Positions 26,860 through 36,223 are shown, numbered from the stretch's first letter. The stretch: 43,399 nucleotides of DNA from Candidatus Methanomethylicus oleisabuli (GCA_001717025.1 MAGU01000027.1:1-43399); one strand, 5' to 3'. Numbers and translations: made by a program. The notes: generated by a model from the sequence alone, not told the origin.

Positions 26860-28350
26860 CTAAGGAATGCCCGTGAAGGCAGGAATCAGGAGCCGCGTTA
26901 TTATCTCAGGATATATCCCTATCAGCAGCGACACCGCGGCTAGCACGAGCAGGGGCACGAGCATCGTAAGCGGCGCCTCGCGAACGTTCTCGTGGTCGGG
27001 ACGAGGCGGACCGAAGAATATGCGCATGACCGGCCAAAATGTGTAAACAGAAGTGAGAAAGGTCGCAAAGATCCCGAGAACGGCAACCGAGAGGGCTGCA
27101 ACTGATCCCTGAATGCCTTGCTGGAATATGCCGACGAACATGATCCATTCAGAGGGGAAGCCGCTGAAGGGAGGTATCGCAGAGAGTATCATAGAGCCCA
27201 CTATGCATAGCGTGGCAGTAACAGGCATCCGCTTTGCCAGCCCGCCCATCTGGCGCATGTCCCTCGCCCCAGTTCTGTATACCACGATGCCAGCAACTGA
27301 GAACAGTATTGCCTTGCCCAGCGAGTGGCTAATGAAGTAAAAGACTGCCCCGGTGGCGCCGAAGGCAGAGCAGCTAGCAAGACCGAGGAGCGAGTACGCT
27401 GTTTGACCTATCGTCGAGCAGGCGTATAGGCGCTTGATGTCGTCCTGTGCCAAGGTAAGGTAGGCGCCATAGACCATGGTCACGACCGCCCACACCATAA
27501 GGGGGAGGCTGAAGAGCTCGAATATGCTTGGGATCTGCTGGACGAAGATCCTTGCAATTAGGTAGTTCTCGATGCCGACGATGATGGCGAGAACGCCCGC
27601 AATGCACGAGGGGTGCTCTGCGTGAACCCAAGGCAGCCAGACGTGAAAGCCGAAGACTGCCAGCTTCACGAGCATGCCGAGAAGCATGAGCAGGGCGGAC
27701 CACAGCGCGAGCGGGGTTCCAACGAGCGCAGGCAGGTCAGAGATCATGAAGCTCCCAGTCTGCGAGTATGCCAGAACAGACCCCAGAAGGAAGAGGGCTC
27801 CGGCAATAAAGCCCCACAAGAAGCACATCGTCGCGACCCTGTGACGGGTGACGTACCCGAAGTGATCCATTATGAAGTAAAGGGGGATAAGGAGTATGTC
27901 CAGAAAGATGTAGACCTCGATGAGGTTTGTTGCGAAGGCTATGCCGAGTAAGCCAGTCGAGAAGAGCATAAACAGCGAGTAATAGAAGGCGTTCAGCGAG
28001 TTGCTCTCCCTGTTGTATATGGCATGGATACGGTGATCCAAGTACTCTGTAGAGAATATCACAAGTGCATTGCATACGAGGTTCGCGATGAGGGCAACCG
28101 GCAGGCTGAGACCGTCTGCCGAGAATCCGAATTCTAGCGCGAACAACGCGTTGGTCCAGGCATAGGTTTCCACAACTGGTGCGGAACCGTTCCAAAGGTC
28201 AAACATCGCAGATGCGAGCAGGATGTTGGTATATGCAAGTATGGCACCGGAGACCCAAGCGACGCGCCTACCGAGCCTCCTGCCAAGCACTGCGATTAGG
28301 GGCATTGAGATCAACGGCAGCAACACCGCTTGTAGGAGCATGAATGGCAT
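26860..28350 (-). CDS. nuoM: complex-I/antiporter-like subunit M
   Basis: ~496 aa polytopic; HVWLPWVHAEHPSCIAGVLAIIVGIENYLIARI, SLPLMVWAVVTMVYGAYLTLAQDDIKRLYACSTIGQTAYSLLGL, GFPSEWIMF. ORF track starts at 28374; ATG 28350 also fits. Confidence 0.9.
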   Translation of the reverse strand: MPFMLLQAVLLPLISMPLIAVLGRRLGRRVAWVSGAILAYTNILLASAMFDLWNGSAPVVETYAWTNALFALEFGFSADGLSLPVALIANLVCNALVIFSTEYLDHRIHAIYNRESNSLNAFYYSLFMLFSTGLLGIAFATNLIEVYIFLDILLIPLYFIMDHFGYVTRHRVATMCFLWGFIAGALFLLGSVLAYSQTGSFMISDLPALVGTPLALWSALLMLLGMLVKLAVFGFHVWLPWVHAEHPSCIAGVLAIIVGIENYLIARIFVQQIPSIFELFSLPLMVWAVVTMVYGAYLTLAQDDIKRLYACSTIGQTAYSLLGLASCSAFGATGAVFYFISHSLGKAILFSVAGIVVYRTGARDMRQMGGLAKRMPVTATLCIVGSMILSAIPPFSGFPSEWIMFVGIFQQGIQGSVAALSVAVLGIFATFLTSVYTFWPVMRIFFGPPRPDHENVREAPLTMLVPLLVLAAVSLLIGIYPEIITRLLIPAFTGIP

Positions 28351-28357
28351 GTTCGTC

Positions 28358-30451
28358 TCACAGCACCCCTGCAAATATAGTGATCAAAAGAAGCGCAACA
28401 ACCGTGGCCACAAAGTAGATGATGTTTACGGAGAGGATGCCAGTCTGGATGCGCCGCAGTCCACGGCTCGCTGCGCCGATAAGTGATGGGACCCCTACAT
28501 TTATCGCCGCGTCCATAGCTCCCTCGATATGCTTCGCTATAGGGGACCGCATAGCGAGGGTCCATCCAACGAATACCTTGTTGCACACAGCGTCGATGTA
28601 GTACCTGTTCCAGAGAAGCCTGTGGATCGCCTGCAGAGACCGGTGCCGCGCAAGCAGGTCTTCCGCGCACCACTTGTGCTGGACATAGATCCTGTAGGCA
28701 GGCAGGGCGCCTATCGCAATCATGACCACTGAGCTGACTGAGAGGATGAGGCTGATAGGCAGACCCTGAGGGGCATGCGTAGGCACCAGGCTTGCTAACG
28801 GCAGCCCGAGCGTATCGATGAGGTAGGCATCAAATGTCTGCCTGATGGATCCGCCGAGCCAAGGCCCTACGCAGCTCAACAGTACGGTTAGCGCGGCAAG
28901 GACGCCACACGGTAGCAGCATCAGGGCCGGCACCGCCGAGTGCACATTATCACCATGACCTTTGGATTCTTGCTCGGTAGGGGAGGCGAATCTTGGGGCA
29001 ACATAGCCTGCACCCGACGACCCGTTGCAGAACATCATCCCCAAGACGCGGATGACGGAGAAGATGGTTAAGATGACGCTGAGGGAGGCCACTGCGAATA
29101 GCACGTACTGCCCGCTCTCGAGGCAGGACATGAGGATGCCCTCCTTGCTCCAGAATCCCGAGAACGGCGGGGCTCCGGCAAGCGCTAGGCCCCCTATGAC
29201 CATAAAGACAAGGACGCGACGCATGGACTTGCTGGAGAGCCGCATCTCGTTGACATATATGGAGCCTGAGACGTGGATCGCTATACCAGCGCATAGGAAG
29301 AGTGCGGCCTTGTATACGCCGTGGTTTATGAGGTGGAATACGCCGGAGTAGAGACCCTCGACCAGCGAGGATGGGCTGAGTCCGCTCACTCCAAGGGATA
29401 GCATCATGTATCCTATTGCGCTGATGGTTGAGTATGCTAAAACCTTCTTCAGTTCCAGTGCCACCATAGCCTGGGTCGCCCCCAGAAGTATCGTGATCGC
29501 GCCAGATATCGCGATGGCATAGAAGAAGATGAGCGCCTCGGAGAGGCGCGGAGTCATGACCCAGTATGCAAGGAAGAAGATAGGCAGGACCCTCGCGACG
29601 ATGTACACGCCGGCCTTGACCATCGTGGCGGCGTGGATGAGCGCAGAGACTGGCGTCGGACCAGCCATGGCATCGGGTAGCCACTCCTGGAACGGGAACT
29701 GGGCGGATTTGGCGAGGGGACCTGCAACGAATAATAGACAGACGGCAGAGAGCAGCCCCGGCGTCTGGGCGATCTGTGCCACCCATGTGGAAGAGGTCTG
29801 ATACAGCTCCATGAAGTTGAAGGTGCCGGAGTAGATGTAGATGATTATGATGCTTGCCAAGAGCGCCACATCGCCGAAGGTCGTCACTAGCAGCGCCTTA
29901 AGCCCGGCCCTTGAGGGCTTCTGGAATGCGTGCGGCGCTGGTCCGCCGATCCAGTGCTCCCTCTCGTCGTTGTAGTAGTAGCCAATCAGCCCATAGCTGC
30001 AGAGTCCTACCAGCTTCCACCCGATAAAGAAGAGGATGAAGTTGTCGGCCAGTATTAGAAGGAGCATGCCACCAACGAAGAGTGACATGAGGAACCAGTA
30101 CCTTCCTGCTGACGGGTCGCCCTCGACGTACTTCACCGAGTAGACCATTATCAAGAAGCAGAGGAATGCTACGATGTTGACAATGATGATGCTTAGAGGA
30201 TCCACAAGCATGCCCATTCCAACGCTGCCACCGCCCGGTAGCGAGAACCAGAACGCCTGTAGGTCGCTGTAACCTGGACCTGAGAGGGCAGGTAGCAGAG
30301 AGAGAGCCAGGACCATTGAGAGGAACGTGGAGGCGACCACAGGCAAACCCTTCGCCTTAGCAGAAGAGCCGCGCATGCCGAGGGGCACTAGCGAGGCAGC
30401 TATGGGCAGAAGCCAGCAGAGCCATGGCAAGACGCTGGAGTAGGGCAGCAT
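28358..30451 (-). CDS. nuoL: complex-I/antiporter-like subunit L
   Basis: 697 aa; GWKLVGLCSYGLIGYYY, AQFPFQEWLPDAMAGPTPVSALIHAATMVKAGVYIVARV, KKVLAYSTISAIGYMMLSLG, C-terminal helix-rich extension. Confidence 0.93.
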   Translation of the reverse strand: MLPYSSVLPWLCWLLPIAASLVPLGMRGSSAKAKGLPVVASTFLSMVLALSLLPALSGPGYSDLQAFWFSLPGGGSVGMGMLVDPLSIIIVNIVAFLCFLIMVYSVKYVEGDPSAGRYWFLMSLFVGGMLLLILADNFILFFIGWKLVGLCSYGLIGYYYNDEREHWIGGPAPHAFQKPSRAGLKALLVTTFGDVALLASIIIIYIYSGTFNFMELYQTSSTWVAQIAQTPGLLSAVCLLFVAGPLAKSAQFPFQEWLPDAMAGPTPVSALIHAATMVKAGVYIVARVLPIFFLAYWVMTPRLSEALIFFYAIAISGAITILLGATQAMVALELKKVLAYSTISAIGYMMLSLGVSGLSPSSLVEGLYSGVFHLINHGVYKAALFLCAGIAIHVSGSIYVNEMRLSSKSMRRVLVFMVIGGLALAGAPPFSGFWSKEGILMSCLESGQYVLFAVASLSVILTIFSVIRVLGMMFCNGSSGAGYVAPRFASPTEQESKGHGDNVHSAVPALMLLPCGVLAALTVLLSCVGPWLGGSIRQTFDAYLIDTLGLPLASLVPTHAPQGLPISLILSVSSVVMIAIGALPAYRIYVQHKWCAEDLLARHRSLQAIHRLLWNRYYIDAVCNKVFVGWTLAMRSPIAKHIEGAMDAAINVGVPSLIGAASRGLRRIQTGILSVNIIYFVATVVALLLITIFAGVL

Positions 30452-31924
30452 TTACACTCCCCCCTGTGACAGCAGCGTCGTTAGACAGGCTGCAGATTGC
30501 CTCATGAGGTTCATGAGGGGATCCGGCCACAGACCGAAGATTATTATCATGCTGACCAGCGCACATATCGGCACAAGCATCACCCAAGGCGCCTCCCTTG
30601 CGCCCTCCACGGCAGCCGATTCCGCGGGACGGAACATAGCGCCTACAACCCGGAGGTAATAGGCTGCGGAGAGTACGCTGTTGACGATGACAGATATTCC
30701 AAGCCATGCCAGGTCAGACTGGAATGCTGCAGTCACTATGGTCAGTTCACTCATGAACCCGTTCAGGGGCGGCATGCCAATAAGGGCGAATAGTGAGATC
30801 GACAGCGCCGTCGCTGTTACAGGCATCCTACGCGCGATGCCATACATGTCGCTGAGCTGCCTGGTGCCGATCCGATATATCATAGCGCCTACGCAGAGGA
30901 AGGCTACGCCTTTCATCAATGCATGGTTGAATATGTGCATGAAGGTACCTGTCAGTGCCAGCTCCGTCCCAATCGAGAGGCCCGCAAGCATGTACCCCAC
31001 GTGCCCAATGCTTGAGTAGGCGAGGAGCCGCTTGACGTCGCCCTGCAAAAGGGGCATGATATTGCCGACGAGCATCGTTACGACGCTTAGGACCGCGACC
31101 ACGGAGAGCCACTGCGACTGGACAGGCAGGAAGGCGGTGAAGCAGAGCCTGCAGAGCGCGTAGATGCCCGCCTCGATCACAACGCCTGACAAGAGGGCCG
31201 AGATGGGCGATGGGGCGGCGGAGTGTGCATCCGGTAGCCATGTGTGGAGTGGCACAATAGCGGCCTTTACGCCAAATCCAACGAGCAAAATCATCGATGC
31301 GACGTAGAGCCACAAGCTCGGCTGGGAACGACCGAAAGCCAGCGCGAGCCCCTCAAAGCTGAGGGTTCCGCTCATGCCGTATACTAGGGATGTGCCTAGG
31401 AGTATTGTGGCAGATCCTGCGCCACTCATGACGAGGTACTTGAAGGCGGCCTCGATCGAGTCTCCACTACCCCTGCTGAAGGCGACTAGGACGTATGAGG
31501 AGATGCACATCATCTCCCAGAATACGAAGAGCGTGAATAGGTCACCTGAGAATACAACGCCGACCATCCCGCTGACCATCGAGAGGAGGAGGCAGTAGTA
31601 GATTGGCGATCCGCTCTCATTGGCCATGTAAGATACAGAGTAGACGGCGGCGGCCACGGCGAGCAGTAGGAATACCGCCGACATCCCAACCGCCAGCATG
31701 TCGACCCGCATATACGATGCGAAGGCGCCCACGGCGACTGCAGATGTGAATGCGCCTGCCGATGCCTCGAGGTAGACTTCATAGACAGAGACTGCTGAGG
31801 CAGCTAGGGCGGCGACTGAGTAGGCGCCACTTATCGAGCTCCGATTCAGCCTCGCTGCGATCAAACCAACAAGAGGTGACAGACCGGTGAAGATGAGCAG
31901 GAGGTCGAGGGGTAGCGCGAACAT
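30452..31924 (-). CDS. nuoN: complex-I/antiporter-like subunit N
   Basis: 490 aa; FWEMMCISSYVLVAFSRGS, VPLHTWLPDAHSAAPSPISALLSGVVIEAGIYALCRL, DVKRLLAYSSIGHVGYMLAGLS. Confidence 0.9.
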   Translation of the reverse strand: MFALPLDLLLIFTGLSPLVGLIAARLNRSSISGAYSVAALAASAVSVYEVYLEASAGAFTSAVAVGAFASYMRVDMLAVGMSAVFLLLAVAAAVYSVSYMANESGSPIYYCLLLSMVSGMVGVVFSGDLFTLFVFWEMMCISSYVLVAFSRGSGDSIEAAFKYLVMSGAGSATILLGTSLVYGMSGTLSFEGLALAFGRSQPSLWLYVASMILLVGFGVKAAIVPLHTWLPDAHSAAPSPISALLSGVVIEAGIYALCRLCFTAFLPVQSQWLSVVAVLSVVTMLVGNIMPLLQGDVKRLLAYSSIGHVGYMLAGLSIGTELALTGTFMHIFNHALMKGVAFLCVGAMIYRIGTRQLSDMYGIARRMPVTATALSISLFALIGMPPLNGFMSELTIVTAAFQSDLAWLGISVIVNSVLSAAYYLRVVGAMFRPAESAAVEGAREAPWVMLVPICALVSMIIIFGLWPDPLMNLMRQSAACLTTLLSQGGV

Positions 31925-31937
31925 GCATGGCAGCTCC

Positions 31938-32252
31938 TTATCCCCTCAGGCGCCTCAACTCCCGGACGTCCAATGTGCCGTAATGCCGGTAGGCGAAGAC
32001 GACAAGTGTTATGGCCACTGCGCTCATGGCGGCGGATAGCCCTATCGAGACGACCACTATGGAATGGGCGAGCGGGTCTACGAATCCTGGCACGCCCGCA
32101 GCGAGCGAGATGAAGCTCAGGTTAGCAGCATTGATCATAATCTCTAGACCGAAGATCATCCTCAGCATATTCCGCTTGGTTGCTAGGCAGTATATTCCGA
32201 CCGCCCAGAGGGCAAAGACAAAGGCTAGAAGGTATGGGGCGTCCATTCTCAC
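31938..32252 (-). CDS. nuoK: complex-I-like subunit K
   Basis: 104 aa three-TM protein; LRMIFGLEIMINAANLSFISLAA...HSIVVVSIGLSAAMSAVAITLVVFAYRHYGTLDVRELRRLRG. Confidence 0.9.
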   Translation of the reverse strand: MRMDAPYLLAFVFALWAVGIYCLATKRNMLRMIFGLEIMINAANLSFISLAAGVPGFVDPLAHSIVVVSIGLSAAMSAVAITLVVFAYRHYGTLDVRELRRLRG

Positions 32253-32525
32253 TCACTCAGCCTCATTATCGCTTCGGAGCATGGCGAGGCAGGCTATCGC
32301 TGCAGCGAAGATCGCGAATGCCTGCGCGATGACGTCTAGTCCCCTGTATGTCCACATGAACCGGCTCGCCTCTGGCCCCAAATCAGCGGAGTCGGGTAGG
32401 AGCCTGCCGGAGACGTCACCGTAGCCGAAGACCTGGAATGGATGCTGGACTGCCAGCGCAACCAGCGAGACGGCTAACATCGCGGCGAGTACTCCGCCGG
32501 CTATGGTGATCCAATCCGAGCGCAT
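32253..32525 (-). CDS. small membrane subunit, NuoJ-C-terminal or MbhE/Mrp-like
   Basis: 90 aa, two TM segments; TYRGLDVIAQAFAIFAAAIACLAMLRSD resembles the Mrp/MBH subunit E pattern (RGxDTxGE-type); sits at the NuoJ2 position. Confidence 0.6.
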   Translation of the reverse strand: MRSDWITIAGGVLAAMLAVSLVALAVQHPFQVFGYGDVSGRLLPDSADLGPEASRFMWTYRGLDVIAQAFAIFAAAIACLAMLRSDNEAE

Positions 32526-32526
32526 A

Positions 32527-32778
32527 TCATTTGAGACTCTCCTTCATCTTTGTCAAGGTGATCGCCGCTAGGAAGATCGTGACCACCGCCCCAGCGTAGA
32601 CGAGCAGCTGAAATACGGCAACATAAGGCGCGTTCAGCAACCAGTACATGGCGGCGATGGTGATGCACATTCCGCAGAATGACATTATGGCGTAGAGCAG
32701 ATTCTTCAACTCGACGGCAGATAACGCCAGCAACAAGGTAACGACCATCAATATGAAGAATAGGAGGTCGTATTGCAT
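32527..32778 (-). CDS. nuoJ: complex-I-like subunit J, N-terminal part
   Basis: 83 aa, three TM; VELKNLLYAIMSFCGMCITIAAMYWLLNAPYVAVFQLLVYAGAVVTIFLAAITLTKMK (NuoJ VYAGA core). Confidence 0.8.
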   Translation of the reverse strand: MQYDLLFFILMVVTLLLALSAVELKNLLYAIMSFCGMCITIAAMYWLLNAPYVAVFQLLVYAGAVVTIFLAAITLTKMKESLK

Positions 32779-32865
32779 GACGCTGCGCCGCCAAGCGTTA
32801 TTATTTTATTGATAAAAAATGATTTATATAAGATACTAATAAAAGCTTCCATCGGGTACTCGCCG
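32779..32865. promoter_or_regulatory. divergent promoter region of the hydrogenase/complex-I-like cluster
   Basis: 87-bp AT-rich gap between divergent ATGs (32778- and 32866+), with GATTTATATAAG (plus TATA-like, ~32821) and ATTATTTTATTG (minus TATA-like). Confidence 0.6.
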
Positions 32866-33204
32866 ATGATTGCGGCAGGGGCTTTTCCGTTAATCGCTGG
32901 TTTTTCGCTCGCCCTGTTGGTCGTGCTCACCATATACATCATCGGGAAGAGGATCGCCCCGAAGGGAAGCGGAGCAGGAGGTGCGAAGACGGACCCCTAT
33001 GCTTGCGGCGAGGACATGCCGGCGGAGGAGACGCAGATGAACCTCGAGAGGTTTCTGATCTTCGCTCTCTTCTTCCTAGTGTTCGACGTTACGGCGTTCA
33101 TGATGGCGACGTCTTATTTCACACTCGGGGTATTGCCCATCATCTATGTTTCAGTCATCATAGTTGGGGTAGCAGCTCTGATCCTCTCTAGGGGGAAGGC
33201 ATAG
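32866..33204 (+). CDS. nuoA: complex-I-like subunit A
   Basis: 112 aa from ATG 32866; KTDPYACGEDMPAEETQMNLERFLIFALFFLVFDVTAFMMATS matches NuoA/FpoA signatures. Confidence 0.85.
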   Translation: MIAAGAFPLIAGFSLALLVVLTIYIIGKRIAPKGSGAGGAKTDPYACGEDMPAEETQMNLERFLIFALFFLVFDVTAFMMATSYFTLGVLPIIYVSVIIVGVAALILSRGKA

Positions 33205-33630
33205 ATGGTGGTCAACTGGGCACGTTCTGGGTCGCCTTGGTTGATCCACTTCAACACGGGAGGATGCAACGGCTGCGACATCGAGTTCGTCGCGGCGGTC
33301 ACCCCCGTCTACGATGTTGAGCGCTTCGGCATAAAGCTGCAGGGCAGCCCGAGGCATGCCGACATACTCGCCGCGACGGGGCCGGTGACCTCCCAGATAG
33401 CTCAGAGCCTGAGGAGGGTCTACGATCAGATGCCATCGCCGAAGTTCGTAGTCGCACTCGGAACATGCGCCGTAAGCGGGGCGCCCTTCAGGAACTGCTA
33501 CAGCATCCAAGGCGGCATCGATTCGGTCATCCCGGTGGATGTGTATGTGCCCGGATGCCCGCCGAGGCCTGAGGCGATGATCGACGGGATCGCGAAGCTG
33601 CTGCAGAGGATCAGGGGTGCCAAAAAGTGA
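33205..33630 (+). CDS. group 4 [NiFe] hydrogenase small subunit (EchC/MbhJ/HycG-like; NuoB homologue)
   Basis: HFNTGGCNGCDIEFVAAVTPVYDVERFGIKLQGSPRHADILAATGPVTSQ, ALGTCAVSGAPF, VYVPGCPPRPEAMIDGIAKLL; hydrogenase-type CxGCDIE instead of the NuoB CC motif. Confidence 0.92.
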   Translation: MVVNWARSGSPWLIHFNTGGCNGCDIEFVAAVTPVYDVERFGIKLQGSPRHADILAATGPVTSQIAQSLRRVYDQMPSPKFVVALGTCAVSGAPFRNCYSIQGGIDSVIPVDVYVPGCPPRPEAMIDGIAKLLQRIRGAKK

Positions 33631-34109
33631 TGGATGCGACAGAGGCGGTTAGGCTGATGTGTGAGCGGCTAGGGGAAGGCGTCCTCGACGCAAGGGCGCC
33701 TAGACCCAGAAGGGCATTCGTCAGGGTGAGAAGGGAGTCGTTCGGCGAGGCGATCAAACACGCTGTACTCGAGCTCGGCTTCTCTCACCTGATGGCGATC
33801 ACGGCGGCGGATGCAGGCGAGGAGTTGGAGGCGCTGTACCACCTCGTATGCATGGACGCGACGGTGCTTACGATTTCTGTAAGGGTGCCTAAGGGCGATG
33901 CGGTGCTACCGGACATGTCTGAGGTTCTGCAGAACGCGGCGATTTATGAGCGTGAGGCCCGCGAGATGATGGGGATCGGCTTCGATGGTTTGAGGGATGA
34001 GGCTCACCTTGTTCTGCCCAGGGGGTGGCCGAGCGATGTGCATCCGCTCAGAAAGGACCGGACCTACGATGATCTGGCGAAGATAAAGCTCGAGCTGGAG
34101 AGGGTGTGA
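33627..34109 (+). CDS. nuoC: 30 kDa subunit (NuoC/EchD-like)
   Basis: 160 aa; SVRVPKGDAVLPDMSEVLQNAAIYEREAREMMGIGFDG...LVLPRGWPSDVHPLRKD. Confidence 0.9.
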   Translation: MMDATEAVRLMCERLGEGVLDARAPRPRRAFVRVRRESFGEAIKHAVLELGFSHLMAITAADAGEELEALYHLVCMDATVLTISVRVPKGDAVLPDMSEVLQNAAIYEREAREMMGIGFDGLRDEAHLVLPRGWPSDVHPLRKDRTYDDLAKIKLELERV

Positions 34110-35263
34110 CACAAATGGGCTATGCGTCGACCGTCAAGATGCCTTTCGGACCCCAACATCCCGCTCTCAAGGAGCCGGAGCACTTCCTCTTTGAGCTTGA
34201 CGGCGATACGGTAGTGGGGGTCACGCCACGCATCGGATACGTCCACCGCGGAATCGAGAAGGCGCTCGAGCTCAGCACCTACGGCCACGGGCTCTACCTT
34301 GCGGAGAGGATATGCGGCATATGCACGGTTGCGCACACGTGCTGCTACACCCAGGCGATAGAGGAGCTCATGGGTATAGAAGTGCCTCCAAGGGCAAAGT
34401 ACATACGGACGATCATGTCTGAGCTGGAGAGGCTCCACAGCCATTCGCTCTGGGTCGGGCTTGTGGCGCACGAGGCAGGCTTCGACACACTATTCATGTA
34501 TGCATGGCGTGACAGGGAGGCAATACTCAGCCTATTCCAAGAGATCACGGGTGGGCGCGTCCTCCATGCAATAAACACTCTGGGTGGCGTCCGCAGGGAC
34601 ATATCGCCTGAGTTGGCAGACAAGATCCGTTGCACCATGGAGTACTTCGAGGGAAGGGTGAAGGATTACCGGCGGATCATAAGGACAGAGCCAACGTTCC
34701 TAAAGAGGACGCGTGACGTCGGGGTGCTGAAACCATCGGATGCCGCCAAGCTTGACGCTGTTGGGCCTACGCTCAGGGGGAGCGGCATCAAGGAGGACGT
34801 GAGACGCGATGATCCGTACATAGCGTACGACGAGATGCCGTTCAACGTCATATCCTCGGACGGCTGCGATGTCTTCGCCAGAACCGAGGTGAGGGTGGAG
34901 GAGATGATGGAGAGCATCGGCATAATCCGCTATGCATTGGACCGCATGCCGGCTGGGGTGTTTAGGGTCCGCGCCCCCAGGAACGCGCCGGCTGGGGAGT
35001 GCGTCTCGAGGGTAGAGGCGCCGAGGGGGGAGGACATGCATTTCGCGCGGTCGGACGGGACCGCCAAGCCGGAGAGGTACAAGGTGAGGGCCCCAACGCT
35101 CGCGAATATCCCGGCGCTGTGCAGGATGCTCGTCGGGATACACGTAGCAGACATACCGATAATACTTGCGGGGATAGACCCCTGCTTCTCCTGCATGGAT
35201 AGGATGGTCGTAGTCAGGGGTGGCCGCGCCAGTGGAACTTTGCAGTCAAAAAGGGATGTATAA
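34106..35263 (+). CDS. group 4 [NiFe] hydrogenase large subunit (EchE/MbhL/HycE-like; NuoD homologue)
   Basis: MPFGPQHPALKEPEHF, L1 motif R68-ICGICTVAH (C70, C73, H77), L2 motif D358-PCFSCMDR (C360, C363), GGVRRDISPE; all four Ni-ligand cysteines present. Confidence 0.94.
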   Translation: MTQMGYASTVKMPFGPQHPALKEPEHFLFELDGDTVVGVTPRIGYVHRGIEKALELSTYGHGLYLAERICGICTVAHTCCYTQAIEELMGIEVPPRAKYIRTIMSELERLHSHSLWVGLVAHEAGFDTLFMYAWRDREAILSLFQEITGGRVLHAINTLGGVRRDISPELADKIRCTMEYFEGRVKDYRRIIRTEPTFLKRTRDVGVLKPSDAAKLDAVGPTLRGSGIKEDVRRDDPYIAYDEMPFNVISSDGCDVFARTEVRVEEMMESIGIIRYALDRMPAGVFRVRAPRNAPAGECVSRVEAPRGEDMHFARSDGTAKPERYKVRAPTLANIPALCRMLVGIHVADIPIILAGIDPCFSCMDRMVVVRGGRASGTLQSKRDV

Positions 35264-36219
35264 TGGTCACCTACGAGGTACTCCAGCTCATAGTCTTCCC
35301 GGGCGCCCTCTTCGCCATATGCCTGGCATTTCTCTATGAGTGGGTTGACCGGAAGCTCTTCGCGCGGGTTCAAGGCAGATACGGGCCTCTCTATACGGGA
35401 CCGGCTGGAATCATGCAACCAGTGGCGGACTTCTTGAAGCTCCTCTCGAAGGAGGACATAGTGCCGAGGGCATGCGACGCCAACCTATTCTTCGCCGTGC
35501 CAGTAATGTACGCGACGCTCCCACTGGCCACGCTCTTCATGATGCCCATCGCCGCCCCCGAGGCGCTGATCGCCTTCGACGGCGACCTGATATTCATCCT
35601 TTTTGCGTTCGGAATGATGACGCTAATCATATTCTTAGCCGGATGGTCCTCGGCGAGCAGGTTCTCGGCGATAGGGAGCGTCCGCTCAGCTCTACAGATG
35701 CTCAGCTACGAGATCCCGCTTGGGCTTGTGCTCGTCTGCCCGGCAATAGCCGCCAAGAGCCTCTCCGTCAGCGGGATTGTGCAGTGGCAGGCGGCGAATG
35801 CCACGCTAGGGGCAGCACTCCAGCCCATCGGACTGGCAGTGACGATGGTCTGCCTCCTCGCGGAGCTTGAACTGGTCCCGTTCGACATACCAGAGGCAGA
35901 GACAGAGATAGTCGCAGGGTGGAGGACGGAGTTCACCGGCTGGAGGCTCGCGCTCTTCCGACTTGGGAGGGACCTGGAGGTCCTCCTGGTCGCCGCGCTT
36001 GTGGCGTCGCTCTACCTTGGGGGCGCCCAGCCGCTGTGGCTTATTCCGGCTACAGCAATGTTCGTTGTGAAGACGGCGGCGGTCGTCATGGTCTTCTCGT
36101 TCGTGAGGGCGCTCTTCGCGAGGCTCAGGATAGATCAGATGATATCTGGGATGTGGAAGTATCTGCTGCCCATAGCGGCGTTGCAGGTAGTGCTGGTTCA
36201 GATTGGAGTGGGGGTCTGA
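35263..36219 (+). CDS. nuoH: complex-I/hydrogenase membrane anchor subunit H
   Basis: 318 aa; EWVDRKLFARVQGRYGPLYTGPAGIMQPVADFLKLLSKEDIVP, ELVPFDIPEAETEIVAGWRTEFTGWRLALF. Confidence 0.93.
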   Translation: MVTYEVLQLIVFPGALFAICLAFLYEWVDRKLFARVQGRYGPLYTGPAGIMQPVADFLKLLSKEDIVPRACDANLFFAVPVMYATLPLATLFMMPIAAPEALIAFDGDLIFILFAFGMMTLIIFLAGWSSASRFSAIGSVRSALQMLSYEIPLGLVLVCPAIAAKSLSVSGIVQWQAANATLGAALQPIGLAVTMVCLLAELELVPFDIPEAETEIVAGWRTEFTGWRLALFRLGRDLEVLLVAALVASLYLGGAQPLWLIPATAMFVVKTAAVVMVFSFVRALFARLRIDQMISGMWKYLLPIAALQVVLVQIGVGV

Positions 36220-36223
36220 CGGC

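Noticed and set aside
33205-35263. Calling the catalytic subunits ordinary NuoB/NuoD of NADH or F420H2 dehydrogenase
   Set aside because: The large subunit retains RxCGxC and DPCxxC and the small subunit has CxGCDIE; these are [NiFe] hydrogenase hallmarks lost in NuoD/NuoB.
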